Shown: positions 13,474-27,089, counted from the first letter of the stretch. The stretch is DNA of 64,000 bases from Temnothorax longispinosus (GCF_030848805.1 NC_092361.1:20357406-20421405), one strand, 5' to 3'. Program-made: numbers and translations. Notes: generated by a model not told the origin, from the letters alone.

Positions 13474-14391
13474 GGAGTGGATAAGGGGCCGCCGCTGGAA
13501 CCACTTCGATCGCGGATTTCCAATCGTGAAAATTTCCAGAGCTCCTAGATGAAACGCCGAGTCATGGATATCGAGGCAATATTCCATAATCGACAAGGTG
13601 GACGGACCGACTCGGCTGTGGACGATAGCCGAAGTCAAGTCTCGCGATAGCATCTGTGAAAGAAAGAACGTCGTCGTTCCACACGGCGCAAGGAGCTGAG
13701 ATTGATTTTTAATCGAGGAAATGGAAGAGGAAAGAAGAGACAGACGGCTGAGCAAATTTTCCACGTAGATTTGTGAACCAAAAGACAAAGTGTGAGAAAC
13801 ATTTCTAGCGCAATTTTTTTGAAAAATGTTAAGGAACTATTTTTCTCTCGCGCTTGAATTAAAATGCGCGTAAAAAGTACGGGATAATTTTAATCAAAGA
13901 GATGAAAAGAGAAGAGAAAGGAGTTTTAAATGAGAATTTATTTTTGGAGTTAATGAAAAATAAGAGAGAGAGAGACACATTGTGCGTTATATCAAAAATA
14001 TTCTAAAAATTTTGGAATGTTGTTTTCCTCTTGCCTTGTTGAAAGATTCCAAGTAATTCTTAATGTTAGAATGAAAAGCCACCAAAGATAAAGTGCCTGA
14101 ACATACATCCTTTTTGTGAAACGTGTGTAAACGGAAGACAAGATGAAAGAAAAGCGACGAAGCAATTTCTCGAAAGTACGTACTGTTTTTCCTTCTATCT
14201 TGCCTAAGTAAAACGACACGTAAAAACTCCGAGAGTTTCAGCGACGCGACATAATAAGAAAATTTTTGGAAGATGCAATATCTAAAAGACTTTTCTATTT
14301 TTTGATGATCTCTATGATTAAATGTGTGTCGGTAATATTTTAAATATAGGTAAGAACGCGTCGTAGAAATATGTAGGTATCGATTTCGAAC
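13474..14391 (+). other. Probable 3' UTR and flank of the PY-motif membrane protein gene
   Basis: Downstream of the TAA the DNA becomes AT-rich with no further coding signal. I see no convincing poly(A) signal close to the stop, so the 3' end is not placed. Confidence 0.35.
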
Positions 14392-14482
14392 TCTCTAAAT
14401 TTCTTAGAGTGGGAATACTGCCACTCCAAAAGAGTGAAATCTCACTGGAGTGGCAGTATTCCCACTCCAAGAAATTTAGAGA
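14392..14482. mobile_element. Fold-back element with 37-bp near-perfect arms
   Basis: The arms begin TCTCTAAATTTCTT and end AAGAAATTTAGAGA. They match over 37 bp with one mismatch around a 17-bp loop. It looks like a minimal MITE or a hairpin remnant. No target duplication could be fixed. Confidence 0.65.
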
Positions 14483-17400
14483 AAACATAAAATGCGCCGA
14501 AATATAGCCCAAGTTAATGTCGGCGGTATGTGAAAACGGTATATACGTAAGTCGTAAGGTATAATATATGTAAGTCGCGGCCGCAGGCAGTGAGCAGAAA
14601 GACCTAATTTCGCAGGTAATTACATTTTATAGATGTTAAGGAGGAGAATACTTAACGGCATATTTTTCCCGGTCGGTCATTAGTTTAAGAGAGCAAGAGC
14701 GGACAGACGAACGCGGCACCGTTAGATTACAGTTTCCGTTTGAATAAACAATGCGCATCGCTATAACGTAAGTGATATCTTGGCGTAATAGGCGCACGAC
14801 ATCGCGGAATTTATGTATACGTTTTCGCTAGGAAAACGCTTCAAAACGTATCATTTTACGTAGAACTTTCCCTCTGTACGATAGATGAATATGTAAATAA
14901 ATAGCTATGTGCATTCAATGTGCATTTTTAAGCGCGTGCACCGACAACAGCCGCAATGATGATTTATTACTGCGTCGACCGCATGAATATTAAGTAGTAA
15001 AAGTATTATATCGATGAAGGAAGTGGTTTCGATGCCCGACTCGAACGTACATCAATTCGAGCTTACAAACGTCAGATTTTGCGCTTTATGAACGCTCGAG
15101 TTTCTTTTTTTACGCGAACGCTAAGAACTTTTTTTAATTTCCTCCAAATGCAATCGCAGTAAGAATTAATATTACGCGACAATTAATATTAAGAAACACA
15201 GATATCTCGTTTACGTAAGTCTAACTATGTTTGGTATCGCGTGCAGCATTCACGGTTGAATCGTTTTGTTGGCCTTCTTTGCGAATGCTTAATTACGACG
15301 GCAATAACAATTAGTAGCAACAAGAGATCCTCGAGAAAAAGCGATAACCTTGATATCGAGAGAAAAAAAATGTTTGCTCGAAAAGGCACCTTATCAGGCG
15401 AGTGTTTTATCGAGCCGGCTAAAACCTGGCGATAAAATGTAATGCTTTTGCCAAGAGCTGGATATTTACGAAGCACGAAGCGGCAACGTGAATTACACGG
15501 TAAAAGTCTTAATTTAGTAGACGAGTGATCCATTAGCGTTTGCCGCGTTCGCTATTATTTATGTAAAATTTTTCCATGACAAAATTATTATTTACGTACA
15601 GTTAGAAAGATATACGGTTGAAGGAGGAGGGAGATTATCTGGCCCCAATCAGCGTTGGTTGTACAAAATTGTGCCGTAATCTTAAAATAATTACATTTTA
15701 CAAGACGTGCACGGGGTAATATTGTACGAAGAAATCTCGGCTAATCCATTATCCATTTTTAACGGCACGACTCGCTTAATACGATCCATTTTTAATTTCT
15801 CATATTGCAGATTTAATTAATTCGAGAGCCACTTTGGTATTTTTGTTAAAAGGAACTCGTATAGTATTGGAAATACCCGAAGTAATGAAACAATCTATTA
15901 TTAACATTCAAGGAAGTGGCAGGAAGTGGAGTATCCTGTTAACTCACTCATATGTCATCTCGATCTCGTGCATGGAGATTGACTGATATATGCGATGAGA
16001 TCACGTTTGTGAGATATATCATGACGAAATAAAATACATCGCGTATGCATGTCGGTTGATAAAACACCGCGATATGTCGCGACAAAGCGCCCGTAAACAC
16101 TAATTCAACGATGACTGCGATGCATCAATGACGATAAATCCGAAAGCGTAGTTACGTGCACGCTATTGCATGATCGGTGTCATTAGGCGTGCGTGTGTGC
16201 AAAAAAAGATATATACTGGAAGAACTGGCGAGCGCAAAATGTTAAAAGTTCACAAAACAGAAACAGCATATATTTATTTATAGAGCTTATTCCTCAATAA
16301 TTCAACAATTTGCAAATAGCCCGAAAATATATATACTGATGGCAGAACTGGCAAGCGCGAAACGTTAAAAGTTCACAAAATAGAAACAGCATATATTTAT
16401 TTAAAGCTTTTTAATTATATATTTAATATTTATTTAATAATAACGTTATTTCTTAATATTATTTCTAAATAACTCAACAATTTGTAAATAGACCGAAAAG
16501 CTCTAAAGATACAAACTACTCTTTTCTTTTTCAATTAATAAATAATCCGCGAATATTTATAAACGAGCGTAAAATGAAAATGTTAAAATAGCACTGTAAT
16601 TTATCAGCTTAATTTAACAGATTAAAATATCTATTCTCATAGTAATCAACTTTATGTTTATCGTCCAACACCTAATGACTAAAAAATATAAGTTTTAAAA
16701 GTAATTACGACGTAAAAAGAACGCGGTACAATCAAGTATATACAATACGAAGAATAAGACCGCAAATTGCAGGTCTGCTATCTTTGAAAATCAAGGACGG
16801 AGAACGGCGTCGGCGACATAAAATCACACACCATGACGCGGATGAGAAAAGTGCAAATTGCACGATCTACGACGCGCGATCGCTTCGTCGTCGCCGTTAA
16901 GTTTTCTGATGCAAAATAAGCGTCTGTTAACAGCATCGTTGTTAACAGTATCCGGCCCGAAAATCGATGCTATACGGTCGCGGCTTTAGGATCGCACATC
17001 GTAATTAGCACCCTCGTCACGCGGCCTTTGCGGGGAGATTGAGCCAAACAGAAAATAATTTCCGCTCCGCGACCTGATTGCGGACCCCCGCGGCGGAATT
17101 CGAGATTTCCCGGTAACGAGTTCGCATGGAAATTTCAAATTGCTAACGATATACCTACGACACGTACGTTCAGCGCGCGCGGTGTGCGTATCATCCGGAT
17201 GTGCCGTAATTAGATTAGATTTACACAGAATAACTCGCGTGTTTACATTTCCCAACGGTGTAACGCAGAACTGTGCCATCAGTTCGTCCCGTTATCAATT
17301 TAGTTTAGTCACACGACAGCGTTGTATACAGCGGTTTTCACAGATAAGCCGGTATTGTATTGTGTTATACATAATCCTCTTTTACATTGCATAATGCTGT

Positions 17401-20400
17401 TACGGATAGAGCATAGCCGAACGAAAGGTATAGATACGTGATGTAACGAGATAACATTATTTCGCGCTAACTCAAAATGTATTTTAAGAACTGAAAGTGG
17501 ACGAGCATACTGAGTTTGCATAAAAGCGCTCGCGGATAATTGGATAACTGGATTAGAAATTAGGTGACTGGTATATAAACTAGATTAAAAGTTTCTCTAA
17601 GCGATGCATATTAATGCAAACTCATAAAGCTCGTTTGCAAAGTTCCGAGCGGTCTTGGAACTTGAAGAGTTCCCTCGAAATTTTTGCAGGTTTAATTATT
17701 GAGAAGAAAATTTTGAATCTTTTCCGCGTGTTAGCGAGTTCAGTTGCGTTGTGTGTCTGATGGAAACTGTATCGAGGCGAAGATGAATGTTAAGAGAGAG
17801 GTAGAATATAAACGCGCCAGTTCTCCTAGTCGGATAATTTCTTGGAGGGAACAATTACCGCTGCCTTCGCGGCTCTCCTGGGGGCTTCGTAAAATACGCT
17901 ACCGGGCAATCTTCCGGCGTGGCTCCTCATTAAGTTTCAATCGGCCATTAAAGTGTATCGGTGTTGCATGATCCTATACGTGTATGTATACGCATGTATT
18001 ATTCAGCGATCGTTTGGCGATCGCCCTAGCAGAAGCAGCATAACCCGTTTCGCCCCGTATATAATTAACGAATTTATTGACCCGCGGGAACTTTTAAGTG
18101 CGCGCGGAAAGAATCGATGGAATCCCGGTCAACGTAAACCGATAATCGACGGACGAGATATAATGAAACACGGTGATAGGGTCGTAACCACCAACAACGC
18201 GATTTGTTTTATCGTCCTTAATTAAAGCGACCTTTTTACTTCGATGTCCCCGGGTCAGAGATGACGATCGTGACGTTCGTTGACGAACAGAACCGCTTTT
18301 TAGTCTGAAATATCCGGAAGTTGCGATCAACATCGAAATGCGACAAATTAATTTAACTGCTACAGCAATTATCTGGTTTATTTACTATTAATAAAAGCTA
18401 AATTGATTTAGCTAATTGCTAAACGATGCAACAGAAAATCTAAATTAACATTGATATCGATCAATAAATATCAGATGTTACAAGTAATTCAAATAATATG
18501 CTAATAACTAAGATCATAATTATCGTTGCTATAGGTACTCAAGATTTTTACGTGACAATTGCGTGTGTTAAAAATAACGCGACTGCCTCGTAAATATGAG
18601 CGATATGTCGTAAATTAAATGAAGAATATCATTCGATTTGCCTTTTAAAAAGCATCTTATCTATGCAACAAGTCGTTCTTTTAATGACCGTCGCGTCGGT
18701 ACGATAAATTATGTTTTACGATATGCATAATAAGTACACGTTATGTGTCATTATGTGTCACACAAATGTATCGTTTGTTATCGTTTGTTGGTGCTATTAA
18801 CTTGTGTAACAAGACGACGTAAGACGCGTTAATGTAAGGCGATCCTACGAGGTGCGACGCAACGTGTAAGGAGTGATTGTTCGTAGACGATTGTCGCATA
18901 TATGCGCGAGAATAGCGAGACAAAGAAATTCGCAGGGTTTGCACAATACGGCAAAGTAGTGGAAAACATAGATGACGGCGAAATGGACTGGCGTGAACTG
19001 AACCTGACGAACAATATATCTTTTGGATAATAAATTCGTTTATTAGCGGTCGATTTGTTACGATTTTAACTTCATTAAAGTAATAAATTCAAAGTGATTG
19101 CGTGTGCATGCGCAGAATATTTATTCACTCGCTTAATCGTATCTCTCGAAAAATTATTCGGACTGTGAATACTGTGATACGTGTAAAATGGTGTGTATAT
19201 CGTATGTCGGTTTGACTACGCATGTTTGCATATAGTCAAAACCTGTAAATATTTACCAATTGTAAATACAAATATAATTTAATGAATAAGAATCAAAAGG
19301 GACGGAAATTAAAATAATATGAAGCATAATTAGTTACAAATTATCATGTAAAATCATAATGTAGAAATTATTACGAGAGAGAAAGAGAGAAAAGCGACGT
19401 AAAGTGCATTCCTATAAAGATATTATTCCTTGACACTAAATCTAAACAATCGCGGATTAACCTGTCTACCGACACAGTAAGCATATTTACAAGTTTACAA
19501 ATATACAGATCGGAGGATTGCGCTTGAAAGTCTTCCGTCACGGTTTGTTTAATAGGATATTTTCGGGCGAAGAAGGCTTCCTGACACACATGCACACACG
19601 CGCCTCGCACGCTCATATCACAATAACATGACGCGAAATTCGGCTTTTTCTCCGCCGGATAATCGAATATACCTATCGAATTGTTTGTATCGTTTGTAAT
19701 TATTTACGTCGAGGTATTTTTGCGCAATATTTTTGCGCTGCACAAATTATCGCAATTGTTGCAGCAACTGTAAATTATGTACGTTAATATTACACATGGA
19801 CGGACGGAATGTAATGCCGGAATAACAAATTACGAAATGTAATTGACGATTGCTGAATTATTGGAGATTTTTGGAGAGTCTCGAAGTTTAACGGTGAAAA
19901 TACGTAAACGATTTCTCAGCAAATATTACACAAGCCGATTTAACAGTGCTGCATCTTGCGACGCATATTATATGCAATAATAATATAGTGATTCCATTTT
20001 CACTCGGGATTAGTAGTTACATAAACAGGATCAATATGTTCAAATTTTAACACAAGTTCCAACAAAATTAATTATTCTAATATTCTAATTCGTATACTCA
20101 GATCCATCAACATTGAAAAAAAAATGAGGAACAAGGACTAACATCTCCCTGATACGAGAACCATCGATCAGAATGAGAAGTGAATATACCAAATGACGCA
20201 TACGTTTTCCTCGTACTCGCAAACGATTGTATTACCGATGACACATCTATAATTAACACGTTTCCAACAGTTTCGCGCCTTTTCAACGTAATCAAGCGCA
20301 AAGGCGGCACCGTCCCTCCGATATTTACACGTAAATTAATTATCTTATCATCTTATCGGAGGCGCACACCTGCGAGACCATGCAAAATTATCGCGCGTAC

Positions 20401-21224
20401 TCTCTTTACAGCACCGTCTATTAATATGAGCCTCGAGGACAACGTGTCAGCCAGCGACGAAGTCAAGGCGAGAGAAGATTCACTATTGCGATCGATTAAT
20501 AATAGCCGCGACTTCATTAAAGTCGAGATTCGCGCACGGTTAATATCCGTGGCCTTCGAGAATTTGTCCTTATCGAAAGACGATTTAATCTCCGTCGACA
20601 AGTCGCGGCACTTAAAGCGTAAACGCCGTGATAAAAGAGAGCGGTTGTAAAACCGCGTGTGCGACGTATACGGAAAAGGCGTAATCGTATTTATATTAAC
20701 GTCGATAACGACGTCGATAGTCGAGGTAATGCCTCATTGAGCTATTTGTATTCGCGTTCGCGTATATGTAATAGCACACTGTGTAAGAAGAGCCAGCGTC
20801 GTGATGCCAGCGTTGGCAAATCCCGTCCGATAAACTGTAAAACGAGATTATGCTATCTATTACCGCGGTGATAGGAATAAATCAGAGAAATCGATAGATC
20901 AATTCGGACAGCGATAGTCGAATTGTGAGCTCCCCGGTGAATCGGTGATGCGATGTCACAAATTTCATGTATACATACATAACTCACTTTTAATTCGCGA
21001 TATAATTCGGTCATTGAATCGGTCGGCGTAGCTGTTCGCGATGAAATCACGAAACTGCCTCAATAAAATTAACTACGCGAGCATTAATTGACGCAAAATT
21101 TCGCGATTAAATATACACGTCGTATTTTAAACATCGTAACAAACGTTATGATCTGATCGATATTTTTTTACCTGGAATGTATAAATAAAATTAATCGTCG
21201 CCGGAAAAGAACGTAGAAGAAATT
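14483..21224. other. Gene-free AT-rich stretch
   Basis: No supported gene. The longest open frames (for example 20180-20650 on +, 156 codons) have no recognisable domain, no coding-like composition and no clear splice sites. The stretch contains a diverged tandem duplication at about 16205-16500 and is otherwise unique-looking. It may be intergenic, or a large intron if the unassigned exon at 24.1 kb belongs to a gene starting to the left. Confidence 0.4.
16205..16500. repeat. Two-copy diverged tandem duplication, period about 123 bp
   Basis: ATATATACTG...GAACTGGC...GTTAAAAGTTCACAAAA...AACAGCATATATTTATTTA occurs at about 16208-16285 and again at about 16329-16403. The following segment TCAACAATTTG.AAATAG.CCGAAAA occurs at about 16301-16326 and again, further spaced, at about 16475-16500. 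Confidence 0.6.
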
Positions 21225-21870
21225 TTTCAATTGATAAACGTTATGTCGAGAAATAGCTTCTTCAATAAATATGGAAGTAAATAGCAAAGTACCTTCAATT
21301 TTCAATTTTCTACCAATTTTCATATATTTTAGAGTATGTCTTGAATTAAAATGATAATTCAATTGATAAACGTTATTTCGAAAAATAGCTTCTTCAATAA
21401 ATATGGAAGTAAATAGCAAAGTACCTTCGATTTTCAATTTTCTCCCAATTTTCATATATTTTAGAGTAAGTATGTCTTGAATTAAAATGATAATTCAATT
21501 GATAAACCTTATTTCGAAAAATAGCTTCTTCAATAAATATGGAAGTAAATAGCAAAGTACCTTCGATTTTCAATTTTCTCGCAATTTTCATATATTTTAG
21601 AGTATGTTTTAAATTAAAATGATAATTCAATTGATAAACGTTATTTTGAGAAATAGTTTTTTCAATAAATTTGGAAACAAATTTAGCAAAATATCTTCGA
21701 TTTTCAATTTCCTCCAATTTTCGTATATTTTAATATGTCTTGAATTAAAATAATAATTTAATTAATAAGCGCTATTTTGAGAAATAGTTTTCCGATAAAT
21801 TCTGAAACAAATTAGCAATGTACGATTTTCGATTTTCAATTTCCTTTTATTTTCATGTGTGTGTGTGTGT
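21225..21870. repeat. Satellite-like tandem array, about 132-bp unit, five copies
   Basis: The anchor TTGATAAACG recurs at 21231, 21363, 21499 (TTGATAAACC), 21631 and, diverged (TTAATAAGCG), 21762, giving spacings of 132, 136, 132 and 131 bp. Units share AAATAGCTTCTTCAATAAAT and TTTTCATATATTTTAGAGTA blocks. Copies 1-3 are most alike and the last is degraded. The minus strand stays open across units 1-4, but only because the repeat lacks stops in that frame; I do not call it coding. A (GT)n tract follows at about 21856. Confidence 0.85.
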
Positions 21871-22297
21871 ATTATAAAATAAAAATATAGTTCAAATTAA
21901 ATAAGAATCTATTTACTCGCATTTACGTCCTATATAGGTAAAAATTTTCTCAACGAAGAATAAAAGGGGAAAAAAATTTACGCAGCAAGTGCCTTCGAAA
22001 CGTCAATAACGTCCTACAGTGATAAATAGTCACGTAGTTACGGATTAATTGCCATAATAGGAGAACGCGGAAAGTTGACAGGTCACTGTATCACGGTCGC
22101 TCTTATTTACATAGAGATTAAATACTCTCTTGGCTCCCATTGCGAGCTATCCTCACGGCCGAGCTGTGACCTCGCACAACTTAACTTGTTTTCGTTCGGG
22201 ATAGGTCTAACATCAGTTTCACAAATTAAAAAACGTCATGTAATATGATCGAACGTGCATCAATCTTCCCGGAAAATGTAATTTCGAAAGGTTTATA

Positions 22298-22425
22298 TCC
22301 ATTTCTGTCACTGCAGATTAACTTTAATCTCGGTTTAATTTACTTTTTATACCTTTCTCATTTTCACAACTAAAAAAAATAAGTTTAAACCGAGATTAAA
22401 GTTAATCTACAATGGTAGAAATGGA
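22298..22425. mobile_element. Palindromic MITE-like element
   Basis: The left arm TCCATTTCT...TTAATCTCGGTTTAA is the reverse complement of the right arm TTTAAACCGAGATTAA...AGAAATGGA over about 41 bp with around four mismatches, enclosing an AT-rich centre. It is non-coding, with no clear target duplication. Confidence 0.65.
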
Positions 22426-24142
22426 CATTAGGCGTCTTATTTGACTGCGAATCGTAAATCATGTACTTTTTTTTTTTTATTATATCAGAATATTTGGTAA
22501 TAGCCGCACATGGCAATTATTCTGATTAAAAAGTGACATAATTTAAAGTGCCAAGTGACAATTGAAAGTGTCAAGAGATAAATAACTATTAAAAAAGGCT
22601 TAAAAAAGAAATTTTGACGAAATAAAAAATGTGAATAGATAAAGAATCTTATCTTCCAGTTAACGTTTTTGGCTGATTTTATTTCAACAAAATGAGAATT
22701 TAACAATAACAATAAAAATAACTTAATAGAAAGATTGACTTAAGTCACAATTATACTCAAATGCTATTAAAAGTTAAAAATCTGTCAAAAAACATTGCGG
22801 AGAATTATCGTTTTCAAAGATCCATAAGATACCTTGTATCGTGTTTACTATTTTCCGGAATCTATAAATTTTCTAGGATGCAATTAAGTAACAAGATCTT
22901 ACTGCTCCATTTGAATTAGAATCTTATTTCCCCATTTGGCAGCAAATTTTTATTTTTTTAATAAAAATTTTATTACCAAGGTTTTAGTTACAAAAAAATT
23001 CATCAAATTTACAAAAAGATTCAGCCTCAAATCAATTCAGGAATCCGTTATTCAGATATCTTTTCGATGAAATGTATATGCATGAAATAAAAATTGCATT
23101 TTTTCCATATTCTTCAAAATTCTACACAATTCAAACACCTTTTATGTTTCCGTCCTATTGCATATTTTCATCTGAAAATTTTGTTTTACCTTACTTGGAC
23201 CTCACTTTTTGAAAAATTTAAATTTTATTTAACGAAAGAGAGACATATCTAGCATAATTTTAGATAAGAAATCTAAGTAAAAGCATTAACGCGCGCATCG
23301 TTATCAAAAAATTTGCAATAATTACTCAAACTGCAACAAAGTGATACTCTTATCAAACAGTGCTTTGTCATTACGGAATATTCCTGTCCTTATATATTCT
23401 TTTTGAGAATTTTAAAATTTTACATTATTCATGCGTTATGTTTTTATTTCGATGCCATTTTTGCGACTTCTATCCGTCGATAGAATTCTATTAATGGGCG
23501 ATGTATGAGAAATGTAAAACTATAAAAATAACGAGAAGAGAATATGTAATACAACCGAAATATTTCTCTTCGCGGTATCTTGAATGCTATATATTTAGGG
23601 CGAGACTCAATTATCGAAGCACGTGAAGAACATTTCATCAAAATTTAAGGAAACCTCGGCATTCCGCCTCTGTGTATAGGTACTAAGTTTTACGATATAC
23701 AATAAAAGAGAAAAAAATAAGCGGGACAATAAGAGTCGACAATGATTACGCTGATTGCGTAAACAAAAATGTAATTAAATTAAACAAAAGTCGAAATAAG
23801 AGAACGTCAACACAAGGAAACAAAATAAAAAAGATATGCAAATCAAGAAAAAATTCATATAGTCATAGAATGTAAAAGTATTTAAATATCAAACATCAAA
23901 TAATAAAATTGAATTTATAAAAATTTATCGAAAGTATTGTACAAGTTTCTCTATTTATCCGCATCCTTTTAATTCATCAAAACTCTCTTTCCAACCGCGC
24001 GATCGTAGTTTTTACACACTCGTGGAATTACTTCAATTTTCGTAAATATTCATATCGCGCCACGCGCGATGCGGTTATCGCCAACATTCTGACGTAATCT
24101 ACACGTAAAAAAATATCCAGATGTTATACCTGGCCGCATTGA

Positions 24143-24604
24143 CCTTCGCAAGAAGAGGCAAGTGCCATTAACGAGGACTACGAGGAGGAAGAAGATCCTG
24201 GTGATGTTACGCGGAAAAGAAATCCCCGATCAGATACTGGATACGGTTCGCAAATTGCTCGCCAATTATCCCGCGGTTCTCTCTCTCTCTCTCGTAGACC
24301 GTCTCGAGATGGATCGATCTATACGGTGCGAACGCACGCGTTTCCGTCGAGCCGCGCGCGCGTTACGCCGCGATGCATCACGAGCGGAGGAGCGGAGTGT
24401 AACGATGATACTAACGATCTCGCGGGCGAGAACGAAGAAGGAAACGATTCTCGAGCTCTCCGGATATACGGTTTTTCGGAATTTTTTCGCGCGCGTCAAC
24501 GAGCGAGCGAGAGGTTCAAATCCTCCAGACGGACACGGATCTTCAAGCGGAACGAAGAGTCGCGCGATATCAGATCGAAACGACAAAGTGATCTTGATCT
24601 TTAA
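24143..24604 (+). other. Candidate coding exon, unassigned
   Basis: From the codon after a TGA (24140-24142) the frame is open for 153 codons to TAA at 24602-24604, without an in-frame ATG near its start. Its first third reads like real protein: an acidic NEDYEEEEDPGD stretch, then a Gly/Ser/Arg-rich part including QLSRGSLSLSRRPSRDGS. Acceptor-like AGs lie at about 24151-24155, but the pyrimidine tract is weak. A possible donor (ACG|GTGCGA) after the Ser/Arg part would cut the exon short at about 24325; the remainder looks less coding-like. It could be an internal or terminal exon of a gene lying mostly to the left, perhaps the cytoplasmic tail of a membrane protein. I do not recognise it. 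Confidence 0.35.
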
Positions 24605-24767
24605 ATGAATAAAGTCAGAATGACGTCAGCATGATGTCATTAATCATTATTCATGTACCATCTGGGATTCGAACGCCTTCGATCCTCGGCATCGCGCAAA
24701 GCCCGTGCTCGTAACGAGGTATACATAAAACGCGTCAAATCGCGGAGACGAGATTAAAAGTCTCGAG

Positions 24768-24937
24768 TTAGGGCTCAGACACGATGAGAAAAATAAGGAA
24801 TAAGATAAAGGAGTAAGGAATAAGGGAATGTCGCATCTCAATTCAGTACACATACATTAAAGTGAGATGCAACATGCCTTATTCCTTATTCCTTTATTAT
24901 CTTATTCCTTATTTTTTTCATTGTGTCTGAGCCCTTA
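24768..24937. mobile_element. Tourist/PIF-Harbinger-like MITE with TTA target duplication
   Basis: The inverted arms start GGGCTCAGACAC and end GTGTCTGAGCCC (24771-24934) and are self-complementary for about 70 bp with small indels. The element is flanked on both sides by TTA (24768-24770 and 24935-24937). A 3-bp TTA/TAA duplication is the hallmark of PIF/Harbinger elements and their Tourist MITEs. It is 164 bp long and non-coding. Confidence 0.8.
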
Positions 24938-27089
24938 TCGCGTTCAGCAGATATCAGTCGTCACGACGACGGCGGCGGCGGCGGCGGACAGGAAAGCCGA
25001 GCGGCGAACTCGGATTTTCTTTCTAATCCCCGACGTGTCGGCTCGGCAGAACGAAATTAAATATCCCCGGTGAAAGGACGCGGTCCCCTCTGGGACAGTT
25101 GCTTTGTGACAACACACACACACACACGCGCGCGTGAACAGCTGACGAAAATAACAAAAGCGACGCGCGTCTGCAGATCAGCCTCCGAACGTCACCGAAA
25201 ATCACCTTCGCTCTCTCTCTCCGGAGGATCGTTTAATTACTCACCGACTTCTCTCGCGACGGCCAGGCTCGCCGGAGTGCGACGATACTCGGAGTACTCG
25301 GACAATGCGATCGGGATTCGGGAAACGTGACGTATCGTCGGGCGCTCGGTGAACGACTGTCTACTAGCGATCGGGACGGGAGCCGGCTTCGATCACGGCG
25401 GACAAGGCACTCTCGGCGCGCGTAAACACGACACCTGCCGCGGACGCGGGGACAAAGGCGAGCCGGAGCGGTCGGGCGCCGTGCCGCGCCGCGCCGCGCC
25501 GCGCCGTTTTCTCCAGATCGCCGCCGGACGCCGGATCGGACCGTGGGCGGGCGGGCGAGCGAGAGGGAGAGGAGCGGAGGGAAACGGAGCTGGACCGACG
25601 ATGCCGAGCCAGGCCGAGTCGGGAGAATCAAAGGAGCGTGCATACTATACATGCATCAAAAACTCCACTCACCTAACCTTCCGGCGTGACGGCCCTGCGG
25701 CCGGTTTGCGCGGCGCCGCGCGTCGTCTCGTCCCTGCAGACTTGCGGCACGCAGCGGCGGTGGCAGGCGAGGAGGACGCGCGTCCTTGCACGCGCGCGAT
25801 GCGAGATGCACGGTATAGGGGAGCACGCACGAGTTACGCGACGGCGGAGGCATCAATGGATAGTAGGAGAGACGCGTGAGTTAACGGTACGTCTTGGCCA
25901 TGTCGGGAGAGGAGCGAAAGGGAGTGGGAGGGAGGAAAGCGGTGAAAGAGAGCGAGAGGACCGCGAGAGTGGGGAGGGAGACGCGGACGCGACGCGCGCG
26001 CGCGCGCGCTCTCTCACTCGCCGCACCGTGGTCGACGAGATGAGGGAGATCACTCCGATACTCGACACTCCGTTCCGTGGCTCACCCGCCGGCGATCGCG
26101 ACGACTCTTCGACGACATGTAACGCGCGACACGGCAAAGAAACGAGTTGTCTCTCTCATTCTTCTACTCTTTCTCTCTTCCACACGTAAATTGCGCGAAC
26201 CACACGCGCACCAACGCGCACCGTAGCTGTACTGCCTGTAGTGCCTGTACTCTGTACTCCGTACTTTGCCGCCGAAAATGTATCGGTGGTGCTATCGCGC
26301 GGCCGCCAATGGAAACTGCGAAAACGTGTTTTTGACCTGTCAATGAATCAATCGATAACGCAGTAATTTATCTAATGAGTCGTTTATCATTATCGACGCA
26401 GCGAGTAAATCAAACCGATAAGTCAGGCCGCTTCCGTGACCCAGCGAATTAACGCGCTGCTACAATTTAGTTCTCATCTTATTGCAGGTGGCAGTAAAAT
26501 GCGGAAACTATTGCCGTAATTGACAGCTCACAGCTGAACAGCTCCCGATTTTTTTTCGTTCGGCGACTCGCGACACTCGCGTACATACATATACAGTCGC
26601 GCTCGTACGTATTCCCCTTTTATCGGTATTATATGCGCGATCGTTATTCCGGCACGGCGCGACAGGAAATATGATAATCACCCGTATGGTCTAGGCTGTG
26701 TTTGATAATAACATGCTGCTAATATATGATAAGCCGCGCAAGTCTCCAGGCTGCTTTAAAGTAAGGCACGTCGGGCGAGTTAATCGTTGACGCCGTTGAC
26801 GGATCGCGAGGAGCTTACACGACCACGGGGAGACGCGCAGAAAATGACACATGTGTCATTGTAGAATAACCTAGCGACGATCCCACTTCTTGGCCTTCGC
26901 GCGGACGAGCGTCCCATTTTTCACCGGTGTGCAACGAGAACGAATTTTGTCAGGTACGAATCCTATTTTATTGAAAGCTTTATTGATATCCGATATTTCC
27001 TCAAGTGCCCGTGCCCTGTACATACATATCGCATTTTGCCAAACTTGAATAATACGCGCGTTTAACAAAATTTAATTTAAATCTACTTA
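24938..27089. other. CpG-rich island, probable promoter and 5' leader region
   Basis: About 24.95-26.35 kb is strikingly GC- and CpG-rich against the AT-rich surroundings, with a (GGC)n run at 24969-24987, a (CA)n run near 25111-25125 and a (CG)n run near 25996-26009. The many open frames here are compositional. A strong donor (GACGC|GTGAGT, at 25876) follows ATG at 25856. Joined to the acceptor at 27776 it would form a seven-codon upstream ORF stopping just before the start codon of the KIAA0319-like gene. I therefore infer a non-coding first exon of that gene, with low certainty. Confidence 0.35.

Noticed and set aside
20180..20650. 156-codon open frame on +
   Set aside because: No domain, composition or splice context supports it; an overlapping minus-strand frame of 82 codons is equally open.
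24505..24530. GGTTCAAATCC B-box-like string
   Set aside because: No A-box or cloverleaf can be formed around it.
24650..24730. tRNA-like B-box (GTTCGAATCCC on the minus strand)
   Set aside because: The acceptor and T-stems do not pair properly and no good A-box lies upstream; at most a SINE-like remnant.
25233..26189. Several long overlapping open frames on both strands
   Set aside because: They are a by-product of very GC- and CpG-rich sequence poor in stops; translations are Arg/Ala-rich and low-complexity.
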